A stretch of DNA of 64,000 nucleotides from Propionibacteriaceae bacterium (lineage in GTDB: Bacteria > Actinomycetota > Actinomycetes > Propionibacteriales > Propionibacteriaceae): positions 40,908-104,907 of the forward strand of contig JAISUR010000002.1 in the NCBI GenBank assembly GCA_031271975.1. The letters run 5' to 3'. The position numbers and the translations under genes were made by a program. Shown here piece by piece: positions 21,219 to 38,300 of this stretch. The notes beneath the pieces were generated by a model. The model was not told the origin of the DNA and made no database searches. It saw only the letters and a program-made list of their open reading frames with translations. Numbering within the stretch: the first letter of the stretch is position 1; each line of letters starts with the position of its first letter.

Positions 21219-22301
21219 GTGAAAAAACCAATCAAAGCCATCATGTCCTCGCTCGCGGCGTTGGCCATCGTGGGCTGCGGCACGACTACCGCCAGCGAGC
21301 AGCCCGCCACCACGGCACCTGAGACGTCTGCTAGCGCGGCCACCATCACGGTTGTGGACGACCAGAAGCGCAGCGTCGAGCTCCAGCTTCCGGTGGAACG
21401 CGCGGTCGTGCTGAACAGCTATGCCAACGAGTTCGTCAACGCGATCGGCGCCGGAGACGCCGTGGTGGGCACGGACCGCGCTTCGCAGCGGCGGCTCGGC
21501 TACCTGAACTTCAGCGACGCGGAGATCGTCGCCGAGTCCATCGGAGAGATCAACTATGAGGCCGTCGTCGCACTGGATCCGGACGTGGTGATCATTCCGC
21601 GCAACGGCGCCTGGGAGGACGCCGCGAAGCAATTGGAGTCCTTCGACATCCCCGTGGTCGTGGCCACCGCCTGGGATTACGCGGTATTCCACGACACCGT
21701 CGATCTGCTCGGTCAGGTGTTCCAGAAGGAAGACGGCGCCAAGGCGTTGTCCGCCTTCTACGACGAGATTTTCACCCTGGTCAAGGACCGCGTCGCGGGC
21801 ACCCAGGCCGTGCGCACCTACTGGGAAACCGGCGAGCCCTTCCTCACGGTGCTGCCGGGCTCTGGTTTCCACGCCATCATTGAGGCCGCGAATGGCGACA
21901 ACGTGTTCACCGACTTCTCGGTGGGCGCTTCCAACGACGGCGAGGCCACAGTCGACCCGGTGGATGTCGTCGAACGCGATCCCGAAGTGATCATCTACGA
22001 GTTCGAGCCTTCGGCCACGCCAACCGGCCAGGCCAACTTCGACGAGATCTCCGCCGAGATCGCCGGCCGCGAGGGCTTCAGCCAGATCACCGCGGTGAAG
22101 GACGACCGCGTCTACATCGCCAACGGTTGGACGACTTCCGGGCTCGCGAAGGCGATCGGAGCGCTCTATCTGGGCAAGTGGCTGCATCCGGACAAGTTCA
22201 CCGATGTCGAGCCGGTGACCTACTTGGAGAAGTGGGTGACCGAATTCCAGCACACCGATTTCGCTGGCGAGGAGGCCTACATCCAGAAGGCCAAGCGCTG
22301 A
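21219..22301 (+). CDS. ABC-importer substrate-binding lipoprotein (FecB/BtuF type)
   Basis: Extracytoplasmic binding protein for a metal chelate, haem or corrinoid, 360 aa. The GTG at 21219 (ribosome site AAGGAA) gives a lipoprotein signal MKKPIKAIMSSLAALAIVGC, with the lipid-modified Cys at 20. A Thr/Ser/Ala linker to about 40 is followed by the two-lobed periplasmic-binding fold, starting TITVVDDQKRSVELQLPVERAVVLNSY, which is typical of the helical-backbone class used for siderophores, haem and B12. Upstream in-frame starts lack ribosome sites and would spoil the signal. Followed after 10 bp by the permease gene. Confidence 0.88.
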   Translation: MKKPIKAIMSSLAALAIVGCGTTTASEQPATTAPETSASAATITVVDDQKRSVELQLPVERAVVLNSYANEFVNAIGAGDAVVGTDRASQRRLGYLNFSDAEIVAESIGEINYEAVVALDPDVVIIPRNGAWEDAAKQLESFDIPVVVATAWDYAVFHDTVDLLGQVFQKEDGAKALSAFYDEIFTLVKDRVAGTQAVRTYWETGEPFLTVLPGSGFHAIIEAANGDNVFTDFSVGASNDGEATVDPVDVVERDPEVIIYEFEPSATPTGQANFDEISAEIAGREGFSQITAVKDDRVYIANGWTTSGLAKAIGALYLGKWLHPDKFTDVEPVTYLEKWVTEFQHTDFAGEEAYIQKAKR

Positions 22302-22311
22302 GGGACGGCAA

Positions 22312-23397
22312 GTGTCTGTGATCGCACCAGCGCGTCCGCCGGCCGCGGCGCCGCAAACCAAACGGAAGCTGCCCAAGACCACCAAGTCGGCAATCCTGCT
22401 GGCTGGACTGGTCCTGACCCTGGTTTCCATCTTGGTGGCGGTGGCCGTCGGTTCCACGAGCCTGTCGGTGGCCGAAGTCGCCGAATCCGTCCGGTTGGCG
22501 GTGTTCGGCGGCGAGGTCCCGGCGGGCTTCGCCAAGACGTACACGGTGGTGATCGGGTTGCGCCTGCCCCGGGTGGCTTTGGCCACGGTGGCGGGCGCGG
22601 CCCTGTCCCTGGCGGGTGTGCTCATGCAGGCGCTGCTGCGCAATCCGCTGGTGAGCCCGTTCACGCTCGGTGTCTCGCCGGCGGCCGCTTTCGGCGCCGC
22701 GCTGGCCATCCTGCTGCTTTCCGGGACGGGTGCCCCCAGCTTTCTTGTGGCGTTGGGGGCGCTCATCACAGCCTTGGCGGTTTCCGCGCTGGTGCTGGGC
22801 CTGTCACGCACGCGGGCGGCGTCCACGGCCACGCTGCTGCTGCTCGGCGTGGCCATGACGCAACTGTTCGAAGCGCTCACTTCGGCGGTCCAATTCGTGG
22901 CCGACGAGAACACGCTGCAGCAGATCGTGCGCTGGACTTTCGGCTCAGTAAACGAAGCCACCTGGTCCGACGTGGGATTCGTCGCCGCAATCCTGGCATT
23001 GGCGATTCCGGTGGCCGTGTGGAACGCCACCAAGCTCAACGCAGTCGCGTTCGCCGGGGATGATTCCGCCAAGAGCCTGGGCGTGCACGTGGACGCCCTG
23101 CGCGTCGGGCTCATCACCGTCGCGGTCCTGCTGGCATCGGTCGTGGTCTCCGTGTGCGGCGTCATCGGCTTCGTCGGGCTGGTCGGGCCGCATATAGCCC
23201 GGCTGATCATCGGCGGCGACCACCGCTTCCTGTTGCCCTTCTCCGTGGTCGCGGGCGGCATGCTGCTGCTAGTCGCGGACACCGTCGGGCGCACCATCTT
23301 GGCCCCGGCGGTGATCCCGGTTGGCATCGTCGTGGCGGTGGTCGGCGCCCCGCTGTTCATCAACCTCATCATTTCGCGCAGAAAGGCAATCGGATGA
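22312..23397 (+). CDS. FecCD-family ABC-importer permease
   Basis: Integral membrane subunit of the importer, 361 aa with about ten spans. The N-terminal 30 residues are basic and proline-rich, then the first span begins. The FecCD signature regions are seen in GLRLPRVALATVAGAALSLAGV (broken here as GLRLPRVALA and AGAALSLAGV), LRNPLVSPFTLGVSPAAAFG and the coupling-loop segment GFVGLVGPHIAR. Starts at GTG 22312 with GAGGGA upstream. Its stop overlaps the ATPase ATG by 4 bp. Confidence 0.92.
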   Translation: MSVIAPARPPAAAPQTKRKLPKTTKSAILLAGLVLTLVSILVAVAVGSTSLSVAEVAESVRLAVFGGEVPAGFAKTYTVVIGLRLPRVALATVAGAALSLAGVLMQALLRNPLVSPFTLGVSPAAAFGAALAILLLSGTGAPSFLVALGALITALAVSALVLGLSRTRAASTATLLLLGVAMTQLFEALTSAVQFVADENTLQQIVRWTFGSVNEATWSDVGFVAAILALAIPVAVWNATKLNAVAFAGDDSAKSLGVHVDALRVGLITVAVLLASVVVSVCGVIGFVGLVGPHIARLIIGGDHRFLLPFSVVAGGMLLLVADTVGRTILAPAVIPVGIVVAVVGAPLFINLIISRRKAIG

Positions 23398-24206
23398 GCC
23401 TCAAGATTTCCGGCATAGAGTTCTCACACGGATCGACCCCGATCCTCAAAGGCATCGACATCGAGGTGGAGCGGGGGACCTTCGTGGCCCTGCTCGGCCC
23501 AAACGGCGCGGGCAAGTCAACGCTGGCGAAGATCCTCGCCCGCATCTACGAACCCGCCCGCGGATCAGTGCGTGTCGGGCTGCGCGACCTGCTGGGCCTG
23601 AAACGCCAAGAGCATGCCCGTGTGGTGGCGTACGTCCCCCAATCGGCCGAAGTGCCCTTTGAGTTGACGGTAGCCGAGTCGGTGATGCTCGGGCGTACCC
23701 CGTACATCGGCCTGCGCCCCACCGCCAAGGACCACGCCATCGTTGACGCCGCCATCGGGCGGCTCGGCTTGGGGGAGTTTCGCGAGCGGCGGCTGTCGCA
23801 GCTTTCCGGCGGCCAGGCGCAGCGGGTGCTCATCGCTCGGGCGTTGGCCCAAGAGCCCGAGATCCTGCTGCTCGATGAGCCCACGTCCGCCCTCGACTTG
23901 CGCTACCAGGTGGAGACGATGCAGTTGATCCGCGACCTGACGGCCAGCGAGGGGGTGACCGCGCTCATCGCCATCCACGACTTGAACATGGCGGCCGCCT
24001 ACTGCGACAAGATCGTGCTGCTGGCCGAAGGGCAAGTCGCGCTCGACGGCCCGACGTCGGTGCTGGACGCCGAGGTGCTCTCGCAGGTGTACGGCCTGGA
24101 TGTGGAGGTAATCTGGCGCGAAGGGTATTGCGAGATCCGCCCAGCCAGTATGCGCCGCCTGGAAGAACTGGATTGCGAGCTGTCCGATTTGCTGGAGTTT
24201 GCATAG
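23394..24206 (+). CDS. ABC-importer ATPase (FecE/BtuD type)
   Basis: Cytoplasmic ATP-hydrolysing subunit, 270 aa. Walker A GPNGAGKST, Q-loop in AYVPQSAEVPF, signature LSGGQAQR, Walker B ILLLDEPTSALD and the switch His in AIHDLNMA are all present, so it should be active. It completes a three-gene importer (lipoprotein, permease, ATPase) behind the UroD-like protein. The C-terminal 35 residues (VIWREGYCEIRPASM...) are the short extension usual for this class. Starts at the ATGA overlap with the permease. Confidence 0.93.
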   Translation: MSLKISGIEFSHGSTPILKGIDIEVERGTFVALLGPNGAGKSTLAKILARIYEPARGSVRVGLRDLLGLKRQEHARVVAYVPQSAEVPFELTVAESVMLGRTPYIGLRPTAKDHAIVDAAIGRLGLGEFRERRLSQLSGGQAQRVLIARALAQEPEILLLDEPTSALDLRYQVETMQLIRDLTASEGVTALIAIHDLNMAAAYCDKIVLLAEGQVALDGPTSVLDAEVLSQVYGLDVEVIWREGYCEIRPASMRRLEELDCELSDLLEFA

Positions 24207-24235
24207 CCGATTAGGCGAACCGGCGGCGAAGAGGG

Positions 24236-24241
24236 TATGGT
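24236..24241 (+). promoter_or_regulatory. Putative -10 box before rpmB
   Basis: TATGGT, 37 nt before the rpmB GTG; a ribosome site GAGGAG follows at about 24267. The -35 is unclear. No obvious Zur-type palindrome was recognised by eye. Confidence 0.35.
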
Positions 24242-24278
24242 AGTTCGGTTGCGATTTTCCTAAGCCGAGGAGTTTGAA

Positions 24279-24464
24279 GTGGCTGCCGTGTGTGACATCT
24301 GCGCCAAGCGCCCAGGGTTTGGCCACAACGTGCCCTGGTCGAAGAAGAAGACGAATCGTCGCTGGGATCCGAACATCCAGCGTGTTCGCGCGGTCGTGAA
24401 TGGCGCCCCAAAGCGCCTCAACGTCTGCACTTCGTGCCTGAAGGCCGGCCGCGTTTCGCGCTGA
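24279..24464 (+). CDS. rpmB: 50S ribosomal protein L28, zinc-binding form
   Basis: Large-subunit ribosomal protein, 61 aa, the short form common in actinobacteria and other Gram-positives. Two Cys pairs, C5-xx-C8 (CDIC) and C50-xx-C53 (CTSC), make a zinc ribbon, so this is the C+ type. Bacteria with such forms often carry a cysteine-free spare used under zinc shortage; none is in this window. The core NVPWSKKKTNRRWDPNIQRVR matches the L28 family. GTG start with a good ribosome site. Followed by a strong intrinsic terminator. Confidence 0.95.
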   Translation: MAAVCDICAKRPGFGHNVPWSKKKTNRRWDPNIQRVRAVVNGAPKRLNVCTSCLKAGRVSR

Positions 24465-24479
24465 CCAAACCAGGTATGG

Positions 24480-24508
24480 GGCCCGCCGCGAGCGGGCCTC
24501 TTTGCTTT
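24480..24508 (+). terminator. Intrinsic terminator of rpmB
   Basis: Perfect 7-bp stem GGCCCGC-CGCGA-GCGGGCC (24480-24498) followed by the T-rich run TCTTTGCTTT. Confidence 0.85.
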
Positions 24509-24575
24509 ACCGGGCCGGTTCGCTTCACGCGAACAGTAGCCAAGACCTTGTTTCATGGGCTACCTTGGTACTCAT

Positions 24576-24601
24576 CTTCAGCACGAGCGACCTTGCTGAA
24601 G
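24576..24601 (+). other. Hairpin upstream of the rpoB promoter
   Basis: CTTCAGC (24576-24582) and GCTGAAG (24595-24601) form a perfect 7-bp stem with a 12-nt loop, followed by TTTCGGTTT. It sits just upstream of the -35 box of rpoB. It could be a second terminator for transcripts from the left or a regulator site. Confidence 0.5.
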
Positions 24602-24608
24602 TTTCGGT

Positions 24609-24638
24609 TTGCATGTCTGCCCCCCGGTGGGCTATGCT
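24609..24638 (+). promoter_or_regulatory. Promoter of rpoBC
   Basis: TTGCAT (24609-24614), an 18-bp spacer, and TATGCT (24633-24638). The leader to the rpoB start is about 88 nt and contains a short G+C stem (CCCGC...GCGGG, about 24665-24683) followed by CGTTTTG, which could work as an attenuator. Confidence 0.6.
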
Positions 24639-24732
24639 CTTGGTTTGATCATCGCTTTGGCGACCCGCCGATTTGACGCGGGCCGTTTTGCGTGCAACGA
24701 ACCGGGTAACCGGGTTTCTGGAAGGATCCACC

Positions 24733-28206
<3,474 letters not shown>

Positions 28207-28227
28207 AGCTAGCGAGAAAGAAGACAA

Positions 28228-32106
<3,879 letters not shown>

Positions 32107-32301
32107 ATAGTGTTGTCCGTTTTTCGGTCAGCGGAATAGGGCTTTGGCAACCTCGCGTTAATCGTAGTGCGGGGCCGCGTGTGCTCACCTGGGCGATGAC
32201 GTTTCGCCGAGTTCCCCTCGGGCATGCGCGGGTCCGCCAAAATCACCCCAACGTTTTCCCCCGTGCGTAGAGACTTCAGAGTTTTTGCGTAGTTTCCACA
32301 C

Positions 32302-32329
32302 TTGCGCTACGTAGAGTGTGCTAGCGTAA
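32302..32329 (+). promoter_or_regulatory. Promoter with overlapping inverted repeat before surface protein 1
   Basis: TTGCGCTA (32302-32309) and TAGCGTAA (32322-32329) form an 8-bp inverted repeat with one mismatch around 12 bp. The right arm contains an extended -10 box, TGC-TAGCGT (-10 at 32322-32327), also present before surface protein 3. A repressor or activator site over the promoter is a reasonable reading. The rest of the 272-bp gap after rpoC shows no gene. Confidence 0.5.
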
Positions 32330-32336
32330 CGCGAGT

Positions 32337-32354
32337 CGGATGTGGGGGCATCCG
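32337..32354 (+). promoter_or_regulatory. Conserved 5' mRNA hairpin of surface protein 1
   Basis: CGGATG-TGGGGG-CATCCG, a perfect 6-bp stem with a G-rich loop, at or within a few bases of the predicted transcript start. It is followed by CTGGGGGG, the ribosome-site region, and the ATG at 32379. The related hairpin at 45608-45626 keeps the pairing with changed bases. Confidence 0.6.
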
Positions 32355-32378
32355 TTGTGTGGGTTCTGGGGGGAAGCT

Positions 32379-35300
32379 ATGCACACACACTTCAAGGTAA
32401 TTTCGCGTGTTCTCTTGGCTGCGGCCATTTCGTTGGGGATGGTGCCACTGGTGCCGACCGCCACGGCGCAGGCCGCCGAGTCGCCCGTGCGCATCCTGCG
32501 CCAGCCTGTGGAGTACACCACGCTGCCGCACGGCGGCGTGCTGCGCCTGTCGGTGCAGGCCGAGTCGGTTGACGGTGGCGCGTTGGCGTACGAGTGGAAG
32601 TACTCGACGCACGCCGACCATTCCGACCCGCAGTCGATCAGCGGGGATAAGGGCCGGAAGTCCGTGCTCACCACGACGTGGGTTAAGCCGGGCACGTTCT
32701 ACTTCTGGGTGAACATCTCCGTTGCCGGCCAGAATCCCGTCGCCAGCAACGACGCCGTCGTCCAGACCACCTTCGAGATCGTCTCCGACAACAACTGGGC
32801 TGGCCCCAACTACACCTTCACCCACGATTCGTACTACATGAATGCCGTCAACCGCATGGGCAGCTATGGGCAGTACTACACCGAGTACAGCGAGTGGGCC
32901 GGCAACCAGTTCTTCACGAAGGTGTTCAACGGCGACTTCGAGGAAGTGGACAAGGCCCCCCGCAGCAACTGCTTCCAGTACGCCCGCCGCGAGCTGACCT
33001 ACTGGGACACCACACACGGCCTTTACTCCGGCGGCGATTGCATCCTGTCTCAGACCTCCGGCGGGACGATGTATGAGGACACCACCCCGGTGCGGTTCCC
33101 GAAGGTGATCGAGACGGGGATGGCGCGCCTGTTCCTGGGGTACGGCGACAGCAAGGTAGCTGAGGTCAGCGCGTCCGTTTCCGCCTCGCTGTACCAGGAG
33201 ATCGCCACCACTTCGGGTGACATCTACGAGTGGTCGGTGGACCAGGCGACGAATTACCACTCCAATGCGCCATTCAACATCATGGCCGTGATCCAAGGCT
33301 CCGCCGACGATTCGGACTACGCCGACGAAAAGCCGTGGCCCTACGGCGTGGACGCCAACCCGGGCGCCGTTGACTCACAGACCGGCACCAAAGCCGTCTA
33401 CAAGGACGCCTCGCCGAACAACAAGACGCGGTTCGAGGAAATCATCGCGCAACTGGCCCACCAACTGGGCCTCAACGACACCAAGTCGATGGCCACCGAC
33501 GGCAGCGACGTGGTCTCCAGCACGCCGAACGGCCTCTTCGACGAGTTCGCCATCGAGGTCAACGGCTCCAAGGAGTACACCGGCGCCACCTATCAGGTGA
33601 GCGTGGCCGGCAAGGATTATCAGGTCTACCTGGCCCGCGTAAACCGGCCGGCGACCGGCGCCCCGCAGTGGGTGACGCACACCGGCACGTACCCGGTTCC
33701 GCGCGGACAGGGGCGCACGGTGTTCGCCCTCACCGACGTGTTCTCGGCCAACGCCCAGGGCAACGTGATCGACAACGTCACTTTCGCGTCCGACGCGGCG
33801 AACCCGGTGGTCTCACAGCAGGTCACCTACGACGGCGAGCCGCAGATCTCGGTTGCGACGAAGGACGGGTTTGCGTACACGCTGGCCGAGGTGCGGGCAT
33901 CGACCGTCCGCTCGCTGCAGGAAGTGGACGTGTGGTTCACGCCCACGGGGATCAACAACGAGCAGCAGGCCTCCCCGGCGAATGTGGGCGACGGCTCCTG
34001 GTACACGCCGGGCGCGGGCACGCTGACCTTCAAGGGGCTGTGGCCGGGCAAGACTTACCGGTTGATCGGCATCCCGGTGGGCGCCATTACGGCGGACGCG
34101 AACCGGTCGGCCATCGACGTGCTGGATTCCGGCTACTACAAGGACATCACCGCCAACGCGGCGCGTGACGAGGTGGCTGGCGGCGTCGTCCCGAACATCC
34201 TCACGTACTACTCGCCCACGGATTCCACCAAGGGCCGTGTGCGCCTGGTGGCCTCCGACTCGCGCTCCGAGTACATGCTGCTCACCAAGGTGAACGACGC
34301 CTGGGCGACGGTGCGTGCTAACGGCTCGGCGACGTCCGACGCGGCCGAGCCGGGCACCTGGACGGCAGGCACCGGCGCCCTGCTCGACTTCGGCAACCTG
34401 GAGCTGAACCGGCAGTACCGGCTGATCTCGCGGCCCATCGGCTACAGCGAGGTGGACTGGCACACGGTGGCGGCCGACGAGTCCGACATGGTGCTGGCGA
34501 CCACGCCGGCCGTTGGATTCATCGAACTCGGCCAGGTCGAGCGCTCGACGGTGGACGGCGGCGATGTCGTCAAGCTCAGCCGCGGCAACGGCGGGTACGT
34601 GTACTACATCTACGACCCGGCCACCGGCCAGCAGTTCTGGAGTGGGGGCGTGTCTCCGCAGGGCGGCTCGGGCGACGCGCTGAGCCTCGGCGCCACGGTG
34701 CAACTGGGATCCGCCACCTTGGGCTCCACGCTGCAGATCGTGGTCAAGGTTGCCGATAGCACCTTCATCCAGCAAACGCGCGTCTACCCGTTCGCGGAGA
34801 ACGCGGGCAAGCAGCTTTCGATCGACTACGTGGCCGAGTCCGTGGGCGTCGGCAACGGCGTCGTCGCGGCGGGCCTGCAGGTGCGCATCGACTACAACGG
34901 GCAGAACCTGATCACCGCCACCGACACCGACGACGGCTACAAGACTGCCGCGGGTAGCGGCCGCATCCTGCTCGGCGCGAAGACGAGCTACACCAGCCAG
35001 CCGGTGCTGGACTCGGTGACGACTGGCTCTGCGACGCTGACCTACCGCATCGGCGGCGAGGCCGCCTGGGCGCCATACGTGACGCCGGCATCCACCCTTG
35101 TGATTCCGGCACGCCCGGACGGCGACCCGGAGCCCAAGGATGTGGATTGGGTGCAGGAGAAGATCGGCGACAAGACGTTCGCCAGCTACGGCTACAACGG
35201 CCTGCAAGACCTGACGGTCAAGCTGCGCGAGCCCGCGGTGGCGGGCGAAAAGTTCGCCTCGAAGGTCGTCAACTACCTGATCCGCAAACGCCCGTTGGAG

Positions 35301-38300
35301 CCACGGAACCTGGTGCCCGACTTCAGCGGCGAGGGGCTGGCGGTGACCGGGCTCAATCCCAACTCCAGCTACCAGTCTTCGCCGGATCAGGTGACTTGGA
35401 CGCCGGTCGTGGGGATCAGCCCTGACGGCAAGGCCACCCTGGGCGTGGGCTCGACGTTCTACGTGCGCTTCGCGCCGGATCCGGCCACGCACACCCCGGC
35501 TTCCTTCGCGACCAAGGCCACGGACCTTCCGGTGGGCCTGGAGAACGCCAGCATCGAGCCGGAAGTGGTCGGCTACTCCAACACGCCGTCGGTGGCCCTG
35601 ACCGCCTCGAACAAGTCGGGCGTGCAGGTCACCGCCGACGCCAAGGTGACGCTTTCGGGCCAGCTGAAGGACGGCCTGCCGTATGCCGGCTCGGCGGCCT
35701 TCGAGGTCCTGGGCCCGGACACGGTGCCGATGTCGTTCGGGCCGCATGAGTCCGGCAAGACCGGCCACTGGCTGAAGGCTGGGGCTGGGCTGCCCGTCGG
35801 CGTCTACAGCGCCACGGTCACCATCACCTACGATGTGGGCGGCGAAGTGACCTCGCAGGCGCAGGTTTCGTTCGCGGTGCTGAAGGATACTTGGCCCGAG
35901 CCGGAGCTGAGCCACACCCTGTCGGTCACGGGCAACTCCATCACCGCCGAAGCCTCTGGGGCACCGGAAGGCGCCAGCGTGGAATACTCCCTGGATCAGG
36001 AATCCTGGCAGGCCTCGGCCACCTTCGCCGGTCTGGAATGGGCGACCCACTACGAGGTTTGGGCGCGGCTGGCCGCGGACGAGAACCATGACGCGGGCGA
36101 CCCGGTGCTGCTGGTGCCCAGAGTATTCACCGACCACCCGACGCCGGTGTTCGCCAAAGTGCTGCGGGTGAACTACTCCGCCGAGGTCGTCGAGTTCCGC
36201 GCCGGGTACATTCCGGACGACTACACGCTGGCCGTCGACGGCGCCGAGGCCGGGGCCAACGCGTCGCTGACCGAACTGGCGGACAACGACGCCGGCGGCA
36301 CGGTCTCCGTCACTCGCCAGGGCGTGGACGACTCGACCGTCGGGCCGCGCAGTTCCGCGCCGGCCGTGGAGACGCTCACTGGGCGCGCCGCGGCGCCATC
36401 AGCCGGCGATATCACTGTTACGCCCGCCGCTACCGCTTCGCGGCCCACCGGCACGATCAGCCACGCGGGCAACACTGCTTTCGAGTACCGGCTGCAAGGC
36501 TCGTCCGCGCCATGGACCTCCGCCAAGTCCGGCGAGGCCACTGGGCTGGCTTCCGGCACGTACACGCTGCGTTACCCGGCGACCGCCAACACGTTCGCTT
36601 CCGACGAGCTGCAAGGCGTCCAGGTGGCCGCCGACCACCAGGAGTTCCAGGTGATCTGGGACGTCACCGCCGCGGGTGAGATTTCCGGCGCCCAGGTAAC
36701 CGCCGAAGAGTGGGATGCGGGCATGTCCGGCAAGATCCGCGACATCCAGGCCGGCGGCATGGTGACCGAGGGCAACCGGGTGCGGTTCACCGCGCAGGGC
36801 GACCTGATCGACGGTTGGTACCAGTTCCATTGGACCGACGGCGAGAACCAGGTCACTGGGACTGACGCCGGCGACGCCGACGACCCGCTGGCCGACGACG
36901 TCTATGACACCGCTACAGTCGACGCGACCGTGCGCGTGTCCGTGACCGTCACCGCCTGGTTCAAGCGCTCGGTGGCCTACGACGCCAACGGGGGGACTGG
37001 CGCGGTGCCCAACACCGGCAACACGCTGGACCATCCCGAATATACGGTGTTCCTGGCCGACGGCTCCGGGTTCTCCCGCGACGACTATGGTCTGACTGGC
37101 TGGAATACCAAGGCCGATGGCTCCGGCACGGCATATGAGCTGAGCTCCGAGTTCGAGTTGACCACTGGCTACGACGGCAGCGGCGCGGACGTGACGCTGT
37201 ACGCCCAGTGGGCTTCGACCAAGGCCCAGATCCTGAAGCTGTTCGGAGAAGACTTGACCACCACCGGTGGCGACGGCTCCGAAAGCTCGCCCTATGAGGC
37301 GGACGCCACCGTGGCCGTCACGCAGACCACGGTGAAGGCCAGCGACTTGGTCCTCTCCGACGGAGCGAGCGTGACCTTGGACAAGGAGTTGGCCGCAGGT
37401 TCGTTCACCGTCGTGCCGATCGCGGTGACAGCCGCCGCGGGCAACGTGGTCTACTACGAAATCACCATTTGGCGGCCCGCCGTAGTCACCGAACTCGCTG
37501 GGCTGATCGACACCATTGAGGCGCTGCAAGGCCACGACGTGCTGAAGGGCTACACGCCCGAATCAGTGGCCGCGCTGCAGGCGGCCATCAACGACGCCAA
37601 GGTTGTGCTTGCCAACGCGTCGGCGACGCAAGACCAAGTCGATGCCGCTGAAAACTCGGTCGCCGAGGCGCTGCAGGACTTGGTCCCGCTAAGCACCGGG
37701 CCAGAAGTGCCGCCGGAGGAAGTGCAGGCGCTGCAGGGCTTGGTGAACGTGGCCCAGACCGTCGATCCGAGCGGTTATACGCCGGAGAGCTACCAGGCGC
37801 TGCAGCAGGCCATCGCAGCGGCCCAAGACGCGCTGATCGACCCGGGCGTGGAAAACGTGTCCGGTTCGAAGGCGGCGATGCTGGCCGCGCTGGCGGGGCT
37901 CAGGCACCACTACACGACTGAGGTGCGAGTCCAGGTGGCCAGCGTCAACGTGGCGAAGAAGAAGACCTTCCAGCTGGGGGCCTACGGATATCTGACCTCC
38001 GGCAAGACCGAGGACGTGGACTATTCGTCTTCGGATACCGCGGTAGCCACGGTCAGCTCCACTGGCAAGATCAAGGGCGTCGCCGTGGGCACGGCGACCA
38101 TCACGGCCAGCTCGCGCACCATGGGCGCCGACGGCGAGCCAGTCAAGGTTGAGGTCGCCGTGACGGTCGTCTCGAAGTCGCGCGGAGTGTCGAAGGCGTA
38201 CGCCACCGTACCGGAAGCCATGATGCCCGGCGACGTGGCGCAAGTCGTCCCGACCTGGACCAAGCCGGAAGCAACTCCGGGGACGGTCACCTTCAGTTCG

